From the NCBI GenBank assembly GCA_009746045.1, contig RPFO01000102.1, positions 62,001-126,000 on the forward strand: DNA of 64,000 nt. The letters run 5' to 3'. Both the position numbers and the translations under genes were made by a program. A model generated the notes under the pieces. That model was not told the origin of the DNA. It did not search any database and saw only the letters and a program-made list of their open reading frames with translations. Position 1 is the stretch's first letter, and the number at the start of each line of letters is the position of its first letter. This document shows, one piece after another, positions 36,400 to 48,600 of this stretch. Origin of the DNA: Mesostigma viride. Its lineage: Eukaryota > Streptophyta > Mesostigmatophyceae > Mesostigmatales > Mesostigmataceae.

Positions 36400-37060
36400 A
36401 AATAGAGGGTGCGACGTCGGTTCATGTATTGTGCGCTAGGCAATCCTAAAAGAGGCGACCATGCCTATAGAGTTCCAGTCGTCAAAAGGGGAGAGGAGTA
36501 TCAATACCTCCACCTGATTGACGAGGTGGAAAAGACCGTGAGTGGGGAAGACGTGGTAGTCGGCCAGAGGTGGCCAGGCGTGCAAGCTGTGCGATTACAA
36601 GTTCGGCAGGCCTGGCAACTTTAGCAAGGATCGCGCTGTCGGCCATCTCGGCCACATCCCCAACAAGGGAGCCACATCTTGCCAGCAGTCTAGGAATGTA
36701 CGTAGAAGGCCTGATCGGGAGGCTTCAGGCGGCTGAGGCAGCCCGGTTGGAAAAGAAGGAGCAAAAGGCAGTGCTCGGTGCCCGCGTTGCCAAGGCCCTT
36801 CTGCCTGCCGCTGCCCCGGGTGCTGGCCCTTGTGGCTCTGGCAAGGCAGTGCAGAAGACGATTCCACAGTGCTTTTCCAATGCGCAGCTCCAGGAAGTCC
36901 GCCTTGCCCAGGCCTCTTTCTTTTACGAGAATGGCATTCCGTTTCACGTCGCCGCCAGCGCCTCGTGACAAGAACATGATCGCGGCAGTGGCAAAGTATG
37001 GACCTGCCGCAGCAGTGAAGGTCAATTCTGGGTTCATTGCCAATGATTTTATTTTTTAGG
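36400..37060 (+). pseudogene. hAT transposase N-terminal relic (BED-type finger)
   Basis: One frame gives CKLCDYKFGRPGNFSKDR then HLGH, a BED-like C2H2 finger (about 36,581-36,655). A second frame gives KTIPQCFSNAQLQEVRLAQ then FFYENGIPFHV (about 36,860-36,950), the helix and NGIPF motif that precede the catalytic core of hAT transposases. A third gives KNMIAAVAKYGPAA (about 36,972-37,015). At least two shifts separate them, and the RNase H-like core and hATC dimerisation domain are absent. It might derive from an autonomous relative of the two hAT-like elements here, but no ends were found. Confidence 0.6.
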
Positions 37061-37478
37061 GATTCGTGGCATGCACTTGTTGTCATTGTGCAGCGAAGCT
37101 GCCATCTATAGTGCTATGACATCCTCTGCATCGAGGCTGCCAGAGCTCTGGGTGCATTATACCATTCAATAATGTGTTTTGCTGTCAATGATGCATTGTA
37201 ATAAAAGAGACCGGTGTTAGATGGTCATGCAATAGTTTGCATGTCCACAATATACAAATGTACTGGAAGGATGTATTGCAATGTCGATCTAAGTGTGGCA
37301 GGTGGCAAGTCACTGCCATTATGCTCATTAATGAATAGCAGAGAGCATAGTACATAACGTAACATTTGTTGGCTGCAGGGCCACACATCCTTAGAATACC
37401 CCGTACTTAAAGCCTTGGCCTCAATAATACCCCATACTTTTTTACCACAATTTCCAAAATACCCGTATTGCCGTATTG

Positions 37479-37509
<31 letters not shown>

Positions 37510-37599
37510 CCGCGTATTTTTGACCCCTCGCAAAAATACCCGTATTTTTACAGTACGCAAGGGTTTTACCGAGTACCCCTGCCGTACGGACCAACACGG
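37061..37599. other. Non-coding stretch with a 31-base T run and CGTATT motifs
   Basis: No gene seen. 37,380-37,580 contains repeated ATACCCCGTA and AATACCCGTATT motifs and a T run at about 37,479-37,509. These motifs echo the subterminal repeats of the hAT-like elements, so this could be the end of another hAT-type element, but no 8-bp duplication was found. Confidence 0.4.
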
Positions 37600-37705
37600 A
37601 TCCTCACCTACGGCGTGGAGTCCTGGGCGCTGACCGAGGAGATGGAGGAACGACTCAACGGCACCGTCACCAAGATGCTACGTAAAGCTCTTAATATTCC
37701 CTTAA

Positions 37706-40700
37706 GGGGTCCGGACGGACCTGAACCCCCCCAAATTGAATACACATGTTTTGCACTCAATACCCATTCTGGCAATGCAAATTATGATGGGGGGCCATAA
37801 ATATGACCCTTGGGCATGCATCTGGCTACTTTTTGAGTTCAAGGTCCATCACCATACATGTGCACGGAGCTATTTTTAGCGCGCACACCCCCTAAAAGCA
37901 CGGATTGCCTAGGACAACCCCCCCACACTTGTGGACCAAACACCTCATTTTTGTCAAATCCCCACCCAGACCAAAGAATGGAGCTAATTTGCAGCACCAA
38001 AATCGCACGTCTGGGCATACTTATGCAGTTTACCGAAAAATACGTCTTTTTTGTGACTAAAAAAAAAAAATCAAATCAAATACGCATGGGTTGGGCCCAG
38101 GGAGACAAAAATAACTTCCACAGGGTGGGAATATCAATGGGACCAATTTTCAGCTCATTCTGACCACGTATGTGAACAGTTATGTTCTGTTGTATGAAAA
38201 AAAAAAATGCACGAAAATACGGTTTTATGCCAAATGGCTGCACCAATCACAACCTTGCCCACCACAGTGTGGGCCAAACAAGGTGCCAGCAGGTTATTTA
38301 TCATGCAAACTATCTTGGAATCAAAATTCAGGTCATTCTGAGCTAGACTGATGGCATAAACTAGTGTCCTCAACTGCCACCCCTCAACCCTAGTATAGAC
38401 TGGCATGAGCTCAAACATAACCCTTTTCATCACCTGCCCACCACAAATCATCAGAATCCTAACATAGACGGCTGCCAATTGAGTTATACAAACAGCCACC
38501 AAATGCAGGATCAAGCTGAGCATCAGAGTGCAATCATACGCCGTATAATACGGTATAATACGGTATAATACGTAATACGCTGGCTTTGAGCGTATGATTC
38601 ATACGTTATAATACGTTTTAGCGTATAATGACGTATAATACCGTATTATACCGTATGATGCCGTGTTTTCCGCGTTTTTTTTACGTTTTGCGCGGCTAGG
38701 ATGCCAGAACGACAGGGCAACGATTTGAAGCCACAGATTTCGTATCTCTACTATAAGTACTGACCCGTCTGAACTTTCACAATTCGACGCGATCTTATTT
38801 TGACATTGTGGTGCACAGTGCGCGCACCGTGCGGAGGTGGCCATGGCGACGTGCGTTCCGTTAAAATATGGCTAATCCGGCGGGCGACAGGCGAAAAAAT
38901 TAAGCCGATGGTTAAAAGTGATGTTCTATTATGATGTTTCATAGCAAGATCTGCACTATTTGCAAATTCGCTGCCTTTGTTGGTACAGATTTGCACGGGG
39001 GTCTCATCCAACGTCAATTTGGCCGCGATGAATAATCTAGCATGTGTGCCTGCGACGGTAGAACTCGACATTCGTGGGTTATTTTGATGCAGCAAGAGCC
39101 GTTTAGTAACGGACACCATGAAAATAACCTAAGCATCTTCGATCTGCGGCCATTTCCTGTCATTTCTAAAATGATTTCGTTCAGGCCTGCGCGATCCGCG
39201 GTTAATCCATCCATGGCTGGCTGGCTTTTCTTGCGCGCCTGGGTAGGAAATAATGCCGGCCGTGGTACGTTGATTTGCCGCATGTCACCGCCCAGTCTGT
39301 TTGCGCTCTTAATGAACCTGGCATGAAACTTTTTGCGCCGTTTCTGGGTTTTTCTTGCTATTTTGTTCTCCACTTGTTGCAGTTGTGCTATCAGATTTTC
39401 CGCAGCTTTCAATGGTTTTCCTTACGCTGCGTATGCCATGCTTCCTAAAGCTACCCAGAATTGATCGGGCAGTTATCTGGCTTTGCTACGCTTCCTGTAT
39501 GGAGGTTTTCACACGGTAGACATTCTATATTGCGTAGTCAAGGACCCTAGCTGCCTGGGAGCGGCATCACCGTTGCAAGGAGCTGGCGAGCTCATAGACG
39601 CCTGTCATGCTCTTCAGCCTGCTGGAAAACAAGGTTGTTGTATGGAAGGTGAGAATATGTGAGTTACTTATTATCACATCCCCACCTGTTTAGCCATGTT
39701 TAACATGTTGGCCCCTTGCTGGCCCACTGCACGGTCCCCTAGTTATTGCTGGCCTTTTTACCATATATAATTACTTGCATCAAAGTGAAGGCACCCAAGT
39801 AAACATAACCAATATAAAGCCACATATATACAGTTATACACATGCACACAATTATGCATGCGCACGTTTACATTCTCAGTATTACATGCAATATATCGAT
39901 CGTGTCCACAATATCCACCGTATAGAGTATAGCCGAGGGTAGGGCAACCTTGGATTATGTCCAAAACAGTGTTAAAAACATGTGGATTGATGGTGGGTGT
40001 CTTAAAATGTGTAAAATCAGAGTATTCTGAGTGTGTCCGTACGAAAACGTATAATACCGTATTATACCGTATTATACCGTATTATACATTATACTCCACC
40101 GTGACCGTATAACGCGTATAACGTACGATTGCACTCTGCTGAGCATGAGCCTTGAGTACTAGAGAGGTCATTCATAGCATGCAGCACCACACTATGGTAG
40201 CATAGTTGGCAATCTTCATTGGTAATAACAGAAATGTTTAGAGGCCCAAGCAACGTTCAATAGCAACAGAAACATGTGGGATTAGATGGGTGACTCGTAC
40301 ATGCTAGCCACACCCCACACCTCACCATGGTTGTAAACCATGCTCAACAATAAGGTGCATAAACAGCATGCTCATATACACGTGCTATGCTGACTTAGAG
40401 TAGAGGATGATGCCTCAATCAACCAGCAATAATAACACAATGTTCTAACCCTGCAGGTTCACATCACCCCGTTCAAAAACCAACCAACAAAACAGAACTG
40501 TAAGCGCAAACACGAAATACAGCAAAGCCATAAGAGAAATGGCTTGCAGCCATCCTCATAAGCATGGCTAGCATCCTTGAGAGCACATTGATTGTGATGC
40601 ATAGTGGCTGTGATCCACAAATCTAAAGAGAACACACACGTAAGCATAGCTTACACATATACAAAGCATGGCCAGCAAGAGAAGTATAGCCACCTTGTTT

Positions 40701-41587
40701 CCCAGCACGTTGAGACGCACGGTTCATATGCTCGCCAGCTTGTTGCATGCCGCCCTCGAGGCATGCCGGGGTACGTGTTGAATATGCAATATAAGCACTC
40801 TGCCATCCAAATCCTTCCATATATCATTACATTAACGTAGCAGCTTACCTTGATATTAACCAAATCAATCCTAGACAGGATTTCAGAGCTTGCCACGCAT
40901 AACGTAAGCGAATCGGTTGAAAGCTGCCGGAAAACTAGAGACGTGCATGCAGCAAGCGGCGAACAAAACAACGCACCCTTCCAGGAAACCGTGCTGAAAG
41001 CTTAGAATAAAGGGATTTCTAAACGCAATAGACTTCGGGGGTAACCACTGGATAATAGACGTACAATGGCATGCTATCTTTCCTGACAAGGCGCGCAAGA
41101 AATGCCAGCCACCCATGGACGGGTTGACAGCGCATAAAGCAGGACCTGGCGTTTTCTTTCCGAAAATGACGAGGAAAAGTGATAAAATAAAAGGTTCTTT
41201 GACATGTTCAATCTCCCCGTTAATGAACGTTGCTTTCTGCATCGCTAGGGACTAAGAACCTTTGTAATTATCGCTGTAGGCATGTATTGCTGCTTATTCG
41301 TTGCGGCAAGATTTCCGGGCCAGACCCCCTCGCAAACGCGGATGAAAAATGGCATCGATCTCGTCAATAATGCATCTTCGGCTACGCAAGATCATGATGA
41401 AACTTTGATTTGACGCATCTGCATAATTTTCTGCGGTCTTATTGCCATATTACTGCATTTATTACCTAACGCACGTCGCCATGGCCAACTTGGCGCAAGG
41501 GTTACGCGCATCGTGCACCACAATTTCACGTGACGGGTACCGGCGCGAATTTTTTGGCGCGAAATAATTCCGGTCCGTCCGGACCCC
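37706..41587. mobile_element. TTAA-flanked transposon with GGGGTCCGGACGGACC ends (3.88 kb)
   Basis: Left end GGGGTCCGGACGGACC at 37,706 and its exact complement ending at 41,587 form 16-bp inverted repeats. TTAA flanks both (37,702-37,705 and 41,588-41,591). The interrupted LINE reads through once the insert and one TTAA are removed, apart from a single base that differs from other LINE copies. This fits piggyBac-type integration. Without the nested hAT-like element the transposon is about 2.26 kb and encodes no recognisable transposase. Confidence 0.8.
38524..40138. mobile_element. hAT-like non-autonomous transposon 2 (1.62 kb), nested
   Basis: Ends CAGAGTGCAATC.TACG and the complement at 40,138 form inverted repeats with one mismatch. 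They are flanked by a perfect 8-bp duplication, CTGAGCAT (38,516-38,523 and 40,139-40,146). The subterminal regions carry multiple GGTATAATACGG repeats, as in the element at 28,628-30,138. The terminal TIR sequence differs after CAGAGT, so the two are related but distinct families. No transposase is seen. Confidence 0.85.
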
Positions 41588-42118
41588 TTAAGCTAGCACA
41601 TTAGCGACGAAGATTTGTACGCCGATTTGCCTTATGTTTCCAAGCTTCTTGGACACAGGTGCCTGGGCCTAGCCGGGCACCTGGCACGCACAGATCAGGT
41701 AGACACGCTAGGTAGGTCAGCTGGCACCAAGCCCGCCCAGCCAGGGCGCCATGTTCTCACATGGCGACCCAAAGGCAAGGCGCGGCCAGGTCCTCCTTCG
41801 TACACCTTCACTTCTAGGCTAGCGGTTGGACATGTGTTACACCGACCTGGTAACTAAGATGCAACGTAGCCGCCCGCCGGGGTATCTGACATTTGGCGGC
41901 AGATGGGCTGCAAGGAAATCCGGCATAAGGTTATGGTAGCAACCAAGCCCGAGCCAGTAGGGCCGGTGCCTCGGGTGACCCTCTACGGTCGGCACAGTGC
42001 CTCCGGACGCGGTGCCCATAACCCGGCTACTCGCGAATAGTTCTTTTCTAGATAGACATCCATTTCATTCATGAGGATTATGCTCACGTGACGCAGTCAC
42101 GTGCTATTAATTAATTAA

Positions 42119-42690
42119 TAAAATATTTGCAGAACAAAGGCATGCATAAGTACTACATTGCACCTGATGAGCATGGGCCGGCGTCATCAAGAGTCGTAGC
42201 TGGTTTGATCCTGGCTGGGCAATTCGCACGTTCGAAGGGAGAGCTTTCCCTGTGCATTGGAAACATCGGAACTGTGGAGGTGCGGGGTCTACTCGACCGC
42301 CATCTGTACCTGCGCCATTTGGGAGCTGCCGCATGGCATTGGTGGCATTTCGTAACCGTAAATTAGTTTCTAACCCGGCAGGTATGCTAACAAGCGGGTG
42401 TGGGGTACTCCTGCTGCATGGACCATGTTTGCCTGTACATCATCTTGCTCGGGCTGGCGATGCAAGTAAGATCAAACGTTAAGTGATGTAAGATCAAACG
42501 TTAAATGCCTCTGCCATTGCCGCTTGCAGCAACCCAGCAAGTGAAACTCACTTTCCTTGGCAGCTTCATCGACCAGGTAACATCCTCGTGGGTTCTCTTT
42601 GAACCCGTCGGAGGGTCAGAACTGGTTTTATATGTGCCCGAGGAACCAAACTGGCTTTATTTGTGCCTGCCATTGTGGGCCGCATCCCCC
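42119..42690 (+). other. Possible exons of an unidentified plus-strand gene, or calpain 3' flank
   Basis: Directly after the LINE tail, TTTGCAG (about 42,126-42,132) looks like a splice acceptor. It is followed by an open stretch reading KYYIAPDEHGPASSR and LILAGQFARSKGELSLCIG, with a possible GTGCGG donor at about 42,281. A second acceptor-like TTGCAG at about 42,525-42,530 precedes QQVKLTFLGSFIDQ and a GTAACA donor at about 42,576. Neither piece resembles a family I know. If real, the gene converges with the calpain gene and its upstream exons are hidden among transposons. Treat as tentative. Confidence 0.25.
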
Positions 42691-45600
42691 CTAGTGCTTG
42701 GCTCGTTTGGAGCCACCACCCTTGCAAAGCCTCGGCTCCGCCTGTTTCTCTGCTTCTTGTAATGACTCAGCCAACCCAATCGCCAGCATTAGTTCGTCGT
42801 CCTCGTCCACCACGTGCACTTTCTTGCCATTCGTAGCACTTCTTCCCGCAGTTGAAGTATTGTTGGACGTCCTATGAGGCGTAATAGACTTTGGAGGTGC
42901 AACAGTCTTATCAAGAAGTGTGGCAGTCTCAGTGGAAGGTGTTACAGTCTTAGTAGGAGGCGTGACAGTCTTAGAGGGTGTTGCACTCGGGTGACCTTCC
43001 AGAGACGCAGCAATGGCTCCCGAAAGCTCCACAGCGTCGTTCTTGCCCGCCGGAATGCCATCACAGTCCCTCACCGATGCCGCTAGCGCGGCAGCCAGCG
43101 CAGCATCTTCCAGCAGCGCGGCGGCCGCGTCGTGCGCCGATGGATGGCCAGCAACATCCACAGTGTGCCGATCCTGCCTCATGTGGCGAGCAGAATCCAA
43201 ATGGTCCAGCAACACCGCCAGGTCATCCAGCAACGGCACCGGAGAAAAGAGGCCGTTCTGCGGCCCCGACGGCCCCGCGCTGCATGCCGAGGACACGGCT
43301 TTCGCGCCGCCACCTGAGCCCCTGGTCGATCGCCCAGGCAGCTGGACAGGTGGCGCAATGCTGGGCCCCACGCCACGTGAGCCTTCGTGAACGATGTGTG
43401 CCGTGAGCTTACCCAGTTTGTAGTCCCCCCCGGTGGCTACCAGCAGCAGCGCCAGGCATTGGTGGCCCGCGCAATTGCTGGCGACTGGGCGCTGTCCTCC
43501 TGGTGGTACATTGGGGCGTCTGCCAGCAGCAACAGATGCACACGCACCGCCACCCCCAGCCCCCACATCGTGCTGCGTGCCGGGGATGGTTACCGTGTGG
43601 CGGAACCGCTCCCATTTCATCCAGTTGAACCCCCCGTCAGCAGGGGCCAGAGGTGGGCCTGGTGGGGCTCTTCCGGTTGGGTGTTGTTTTGGGTTGGGCT
43701 CGTTTGGAGCAGATGCATCAGGTTGGAGCAGGCCACTGTGGGACCCCCTGGCAACCATCCCCTTGGCGTTGGCACAGACCTGCAAGAAAGGCACACCCAG
43801 TAGAGCACCCAGTAGAGCAGAAGAAGACACAGGGGAACGTTACAGGGGGAAAGGGGGGCTCGATGGGCCGGATAAGTGAATTGCTGTACAAAGAAGACGA
43901 AAATGTTAAGCCAGAAGTATAAGCTGAGGCCAATGACAGCATAGTGTAACACTATATAACAGTCTCTTAAGACATGGTCATAAGGGCCCCCTGCTAGCCT
44001 ATAAGGGAAGTGGAAGGCGCATGGCGGCTCATGGTGCCTTGGCCAAGAGCCGCTTGCCGCCTGCATCGTGCCTCGAGCGCGACGGACCATGTCTCTCCGC
44101 ATCAAGGCAGCGCTAACGCTCAACCAAGGATCTCAGACTAACAAGTTCTTCCTTTAAAACAAAGCTGCTCGACATTACCTCTTTGACCCCCCTTCGAGTA
44201 GATGGGGTTGTCTCATGGCTATACGCTTTGCATTTCAATCCACAAAGGGAAGTGAGAAGATATCCATTGGTAAAGCAATTTCCATGGGCGGCTGTGCTGG
44301 TGCCCCAAAGGATCGGGGTAGTTCAAGCATGTGCATGAACTTTTACAGCCCATCCACCTAGGTTTTTCTTCTTCATTTCCCCTCTCTTTTGTTTTTGTAC
44401 AGCCAGGTGGCAAGCCAAACAGTGGGCAGTAACAGTTCCGGCGGTCATCCCATCGGCTTCATCATGCTGTCTGCTCCACCGTGAGGTCTACTTCATGTGG
44501 CCTGCCCGGTCACACATCCTGATACGTCACCACGTCGCGACAAAACCCCCAAATGTAGTAAACCCTTCCATTGGACACACCCAGCTGGCAGCAGAAACAA
44601 CACCGCTGCCACCATAGACACAAAAATTGCCAGCATAAACACAACGCGGATGCTCCCCAAGACACATCCCGAAAATACATGCGCAAACATGCAGAAGGGG
44701 GGTACCTCTGCCTTACTTCCACTTTTCCTGATCAGACAGATGCTGCCAGCTTCTGACTAGGTGGGCGGGAACCTGTTTATTGGGATGCACAAACGCCTGA
44801 AGAGAGACAGTGCCAACGGCCCGCAAGATAGACAGTGCCACCCCCCCGCAAGAGAGACAGTGACAGCCCACCGCAAGAGAAGCAGTGACAGCCCCTCACA
44901 AGAGAAACAGTGACAACCCCTCACAGGAGAGACAGTGCCAAACCCCCGCAAGAGAGACAGTAACACCCCCCCGCAAGAGAGACAGTGCCACCCCCCCGCA
45001 AGAGAGACAGTGACAGCCCACCGCAAGAGAAGCAGTGACAGCCCCTCACAAGAGAAACAGTGACAACCCCTCACAGGAGAGACAGTGCCAAACCCCCGCA
45101 AGAGAGACAGTAACACCCCCCCGCAAGAGAGACAGTGACAGCCCACCGCAAGAGAGACAGTGACAGCCCACCGCAAGAGAAGCAGTGACAGCCCCTCACA
45201 AGAGAAACAGTGACAACCCCTCACAGGAGAGACAGTGCCACCCCCCGCAAGAGAGACAGTAACACCCCCCCGCAAGAGAGACAGTGACAGGCCCCCAACA
45301 AGAAACACCTGCGCAACTGAGACACGAAGATGCTCCCTGGATTTTGAGCCCTAGATATCAACACCAACAGCCGTAATAGAGAGGCACCACACCAGTGGGG
45401 AGATGCTAGCAGCCGTACGTGAGAGGAACGCACATGCCTTGCTGCTCGTGACCCAATCGGTCCATGTTGCGACGACTGCCTATCTCAAAGCATCGTACCA
45501 GGCCGTTTTGCTGATGAACGTTGCGTGGCAGTCTCTGAAGAAAGGTCTCATAGGAAACGCGCATCTGCCTGCATGTGGGTTGGACCGTGAACAGCCCAAC

Positions 45601-48600
45601 ATGTGACTGTCCATGCCACATGTGCTGCGTGGATATCCTGGTACGTGCTGCGGTTCCGCAAATTTGAATATCTGAATGGCAATGCCAACCCTCAACCAGC
45701 GAACTGCAGAAATGATATTCTAAGCGAATACACACTAGTTCTACCCGTCTTAGTAGCATGAACTCCACCATCACCTGCTAACCCCCCCAGAGCTACGAAT
45801 CTGAAAACAGGGCAGGCTACCTTAAGACCCCCCGGCCTAGGCTAGCGCCACCCGCCCAGTGCTACCAGAAATGGGAGGACTTCAAACCACCCTCATCCCT
45901 CTTAAATCCTTCCCTATGCAAACCTCAGCAACCATTTCGCCCTCCTACCCCCCCCCCCCCAAAAAAAAAAGCACTCACCTCTACATGCACTGCATGAGGC
46001 CCTCGGTTGACCACCAAGCACCCGACGACGCCCTCTGTCTGCACATCCACGAGCAGGACCTGGCCACTGCTGCGCGCAACCTCTCTTGTTGAATGTGATG
46101 GCCTACCCGCCGCCCCCTCTTTCCAAGGGGACGCCCCACTAGCTGCAGGGACCCGTGTGGGACGAACACCTGCTGACGCTAGCGGGCTCCAATGCCAGCG
46201 GACGCGGGGGTGGACGATGGCACAAGGATCCCACCTGGGCGCGTGCCTTCCCATGCTTGTGCCAGCATGAGCGTGCGAGGCTGTTTCCAGAATTATCTGC
46301 TGACGCCGCCTCTCTTCCTCGCAGCGCAGCAGGTACAGGAGTCCCTGGTGAAACGCCGTCAGCAGGCGACAAGTGTCGCAATCGGACCATTCCCGGAATG
46401 GGTGCTGCGTGACGACCAGTGGCGCGCTGGCAAAGAAACGTACAGTGAATGGCGCGCCCTGAGTGACCTCCGCCGCCAACGGCCCCGTGCCCAGGTTGAA
46501 CGCTATCACCAGGTAGTCGCTGGCAGGGTCGTCCAGGGTGGCGACGACAGGGCGTCGGCTATTTCGATTGCCCGCACCGTGCAGCCCGCCGCCCACTACC
46601 TCGGCGATGTTCCCATCGGGGTCCAGCCGGGCCACCAGCAGCGACAGGTCGCCCGGCCTGTAGCTCTTCTTGCGGTCGGCACGGGTGTCCGCCCCGCGGC
46701 TGGCCGGCTGGAGTGCCATGAGGTAGAGCAAGGTGGGCTGGGTGGCCTGCACACGGTATGTGTGCTGGCACACGCGCCAGGGTGACGTCGGCACGCAGAA
46801 GGCGTTGGGCAGGGAGCGGGCGTGCCAGTCCTGGAAGGCGAAGCAGACGTCAACGATGGAGAAGCCCATGACAAAGTGGGTCAGGTCCATCCAAAAGGTG
46901 CCGTCATTCACACCCGTGCGTTGTAGACCGGATGGGGAGAGCAGCGTGGCCCAGCTGGAGGAGGCATCGCTCCATGCTCCGCTCCACTCGCCGACACCTG
47001 CATGGATGCGTAGTGGGAAGGAAGACAGCCCAAGTGTGCAAGGGAAGGTGGGGAATGCAGGGAAGAGGAGAGCCATGGATGGGGGCTGAAAAAAATATGT
47101 GAAATACAGCCCTTTTGAAGCTTTTTATACCATCACTGGCCAACAGCAGACAGGGCAAGCAGAGTGCACGGTCAACCAAAGGTGTAAGCCCACTTGAAAC
47201 AAAGGGCCAACTGAGCAGGGGGGCAATATGCAACCGGAAAACAGAGGATAGGGCAGGCAGTATGGGGGGCCCCTGAAAGGAGAATTAGGAGATAGGGCAG
47301 GCAAAACGGAGATGACCACAAGGATTGATTGCACACTCGTCCGAGAATAGAGAATCTCCTGTGCACTTTTTGCAAACATAATCCACCCTGTTTCAATGCG
47401 CGCACACACGCATGCATCTTTAAAGCAATGCACACATGTGGACAGTGTATTATGGTAGATGGTTGAAAATGACCCAGTAAGAGTAGAGACTACCGAAATC
47501 AACACAGCCCGAGACATTAACATTCATTGCAAGTCATTGGTGCAGTCCGGCCGGTGCAACGTCATCGCAACATCATTCACACACGGTGCCGGTTCACCCA
47601 TCTGGTTCAGGCATCGCATGCATTTATGCTGGGCATCGCACCGTGGGGGTTGCGTATCCGCAAAAGTCGCACGTAGTTCCCGCGCTGCGCCGTGCCACCC
47701 GCGCCATTCCTTGCATTGCCTCCGCCACCGGCCCCCCCCCGACCCCCGCATCTGCCCTCCTTGAGCTGCACCTCGCGACACTCAAGGATGGAGTAGGCGT
47801 GGTTGCCCACCAGACCCATCTCTTCTAAATGTGGGTTCGGCGCCGTGGCACAGCCCATGGGAAACTTCTGGGACTTGAAATAGACCAGCTGCGCCCACAG
47901 AGCGTCCAGCGAAAAACCAGGGTAGTCCATCTCCACCGTGAACACGGGCGCCCCGGTTAGATCCAGTAGAGCCTCCGCCACCTGGCCTCCCGCAATCGCA
48001 CGGTAGGACCCGTGGGCCTTGGCGTAGGCCTTCTCGAGCAGCGGGGCCCACAGCTGCTGATGATCCGCGCGGGAGAAGGCCAGAAAAGTGTCAAGCGAGG
48101 GACCCCCGAGCGCTCCCTGGGTGCCGCGGTGCCGTGGCCGGTTTGTGATTGGCAACTGGGCGTCCACGAGGATGGAGCGCCAGTCACCGTCTAAAAATAG
48201 CCGCACGAGGTAGCAACCGGCCGCGTTCGGCGCGGTGTCGGCGAACAGTTTCGCGATCAGGTCGCCTCGTTCCGCCACCACAGCAAGTGCGGACAAGAAC
48301 CAGCAGTCGCCCACGCCGCCTTGCTGCAGGTCCGAGGCTTTGAAGCCAGTATCTGTCACCACCACATACTGGGGGAAACGGCTCCATGCAAAGGTGGACC
48401 ATGGGGTGGCCTGGCTGTTGGCCCAAGCGAAGAACCCACAGCGACGTGCCGCACAGTAGTAATACTGGCATTCGGTGTCTGGGGGGTCCTTCTTCACAGT
48501 TGTGCGCGCACAAGGGACGTTGCACCTACAGGAGACCACGCGGCGGGTACTAGCGGCCGGCACTGCTTGTCGTGCGGACGCGCCCACCGCCAGGTTCTTG

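Larger units (their letters stand above)
37600..42118 (+). mobile_element. LINE family A 3' end, split by a TTAA-flanked transposon
   Basis: 37,600-37,705 encodes LTYGVESWALTEEMEERL and MLRKALNIP. The LINE resumes at 41,592 with HISDEDLYADLPYVSKLL and LAGHLARTDQVDTL. It ends at 42,083-42,118 with an intact hairpin, CACGTGACGCAGTCACGTG, and an ATTAATTAATTAATAAA tail. The 3,882-bp insert accounts exactly for the gap. This is the best preserved family A 3' end in the window. Confidence 0.8.

Noticed and set aside
38524-40138. A Mutator-like (9-bp duplication) reading of the nested element
   Set aside because: With CAGAG...CTCTG ends the duplication is exactly 8 bp, which fits hAT better.
43387-43879. 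Plus-strand frames of up to 148 codons opposite calpain exon 4
   Set aside because: Antisense shadows of GC-rich coding sequence with no recognisable domain.
44757-45308. A 183-codon Ser/Leu/Gly-rich frame
   Set aside because: It spans the 25-bp minisatellite in the calpain intron, where repeat length keeps the frame open.
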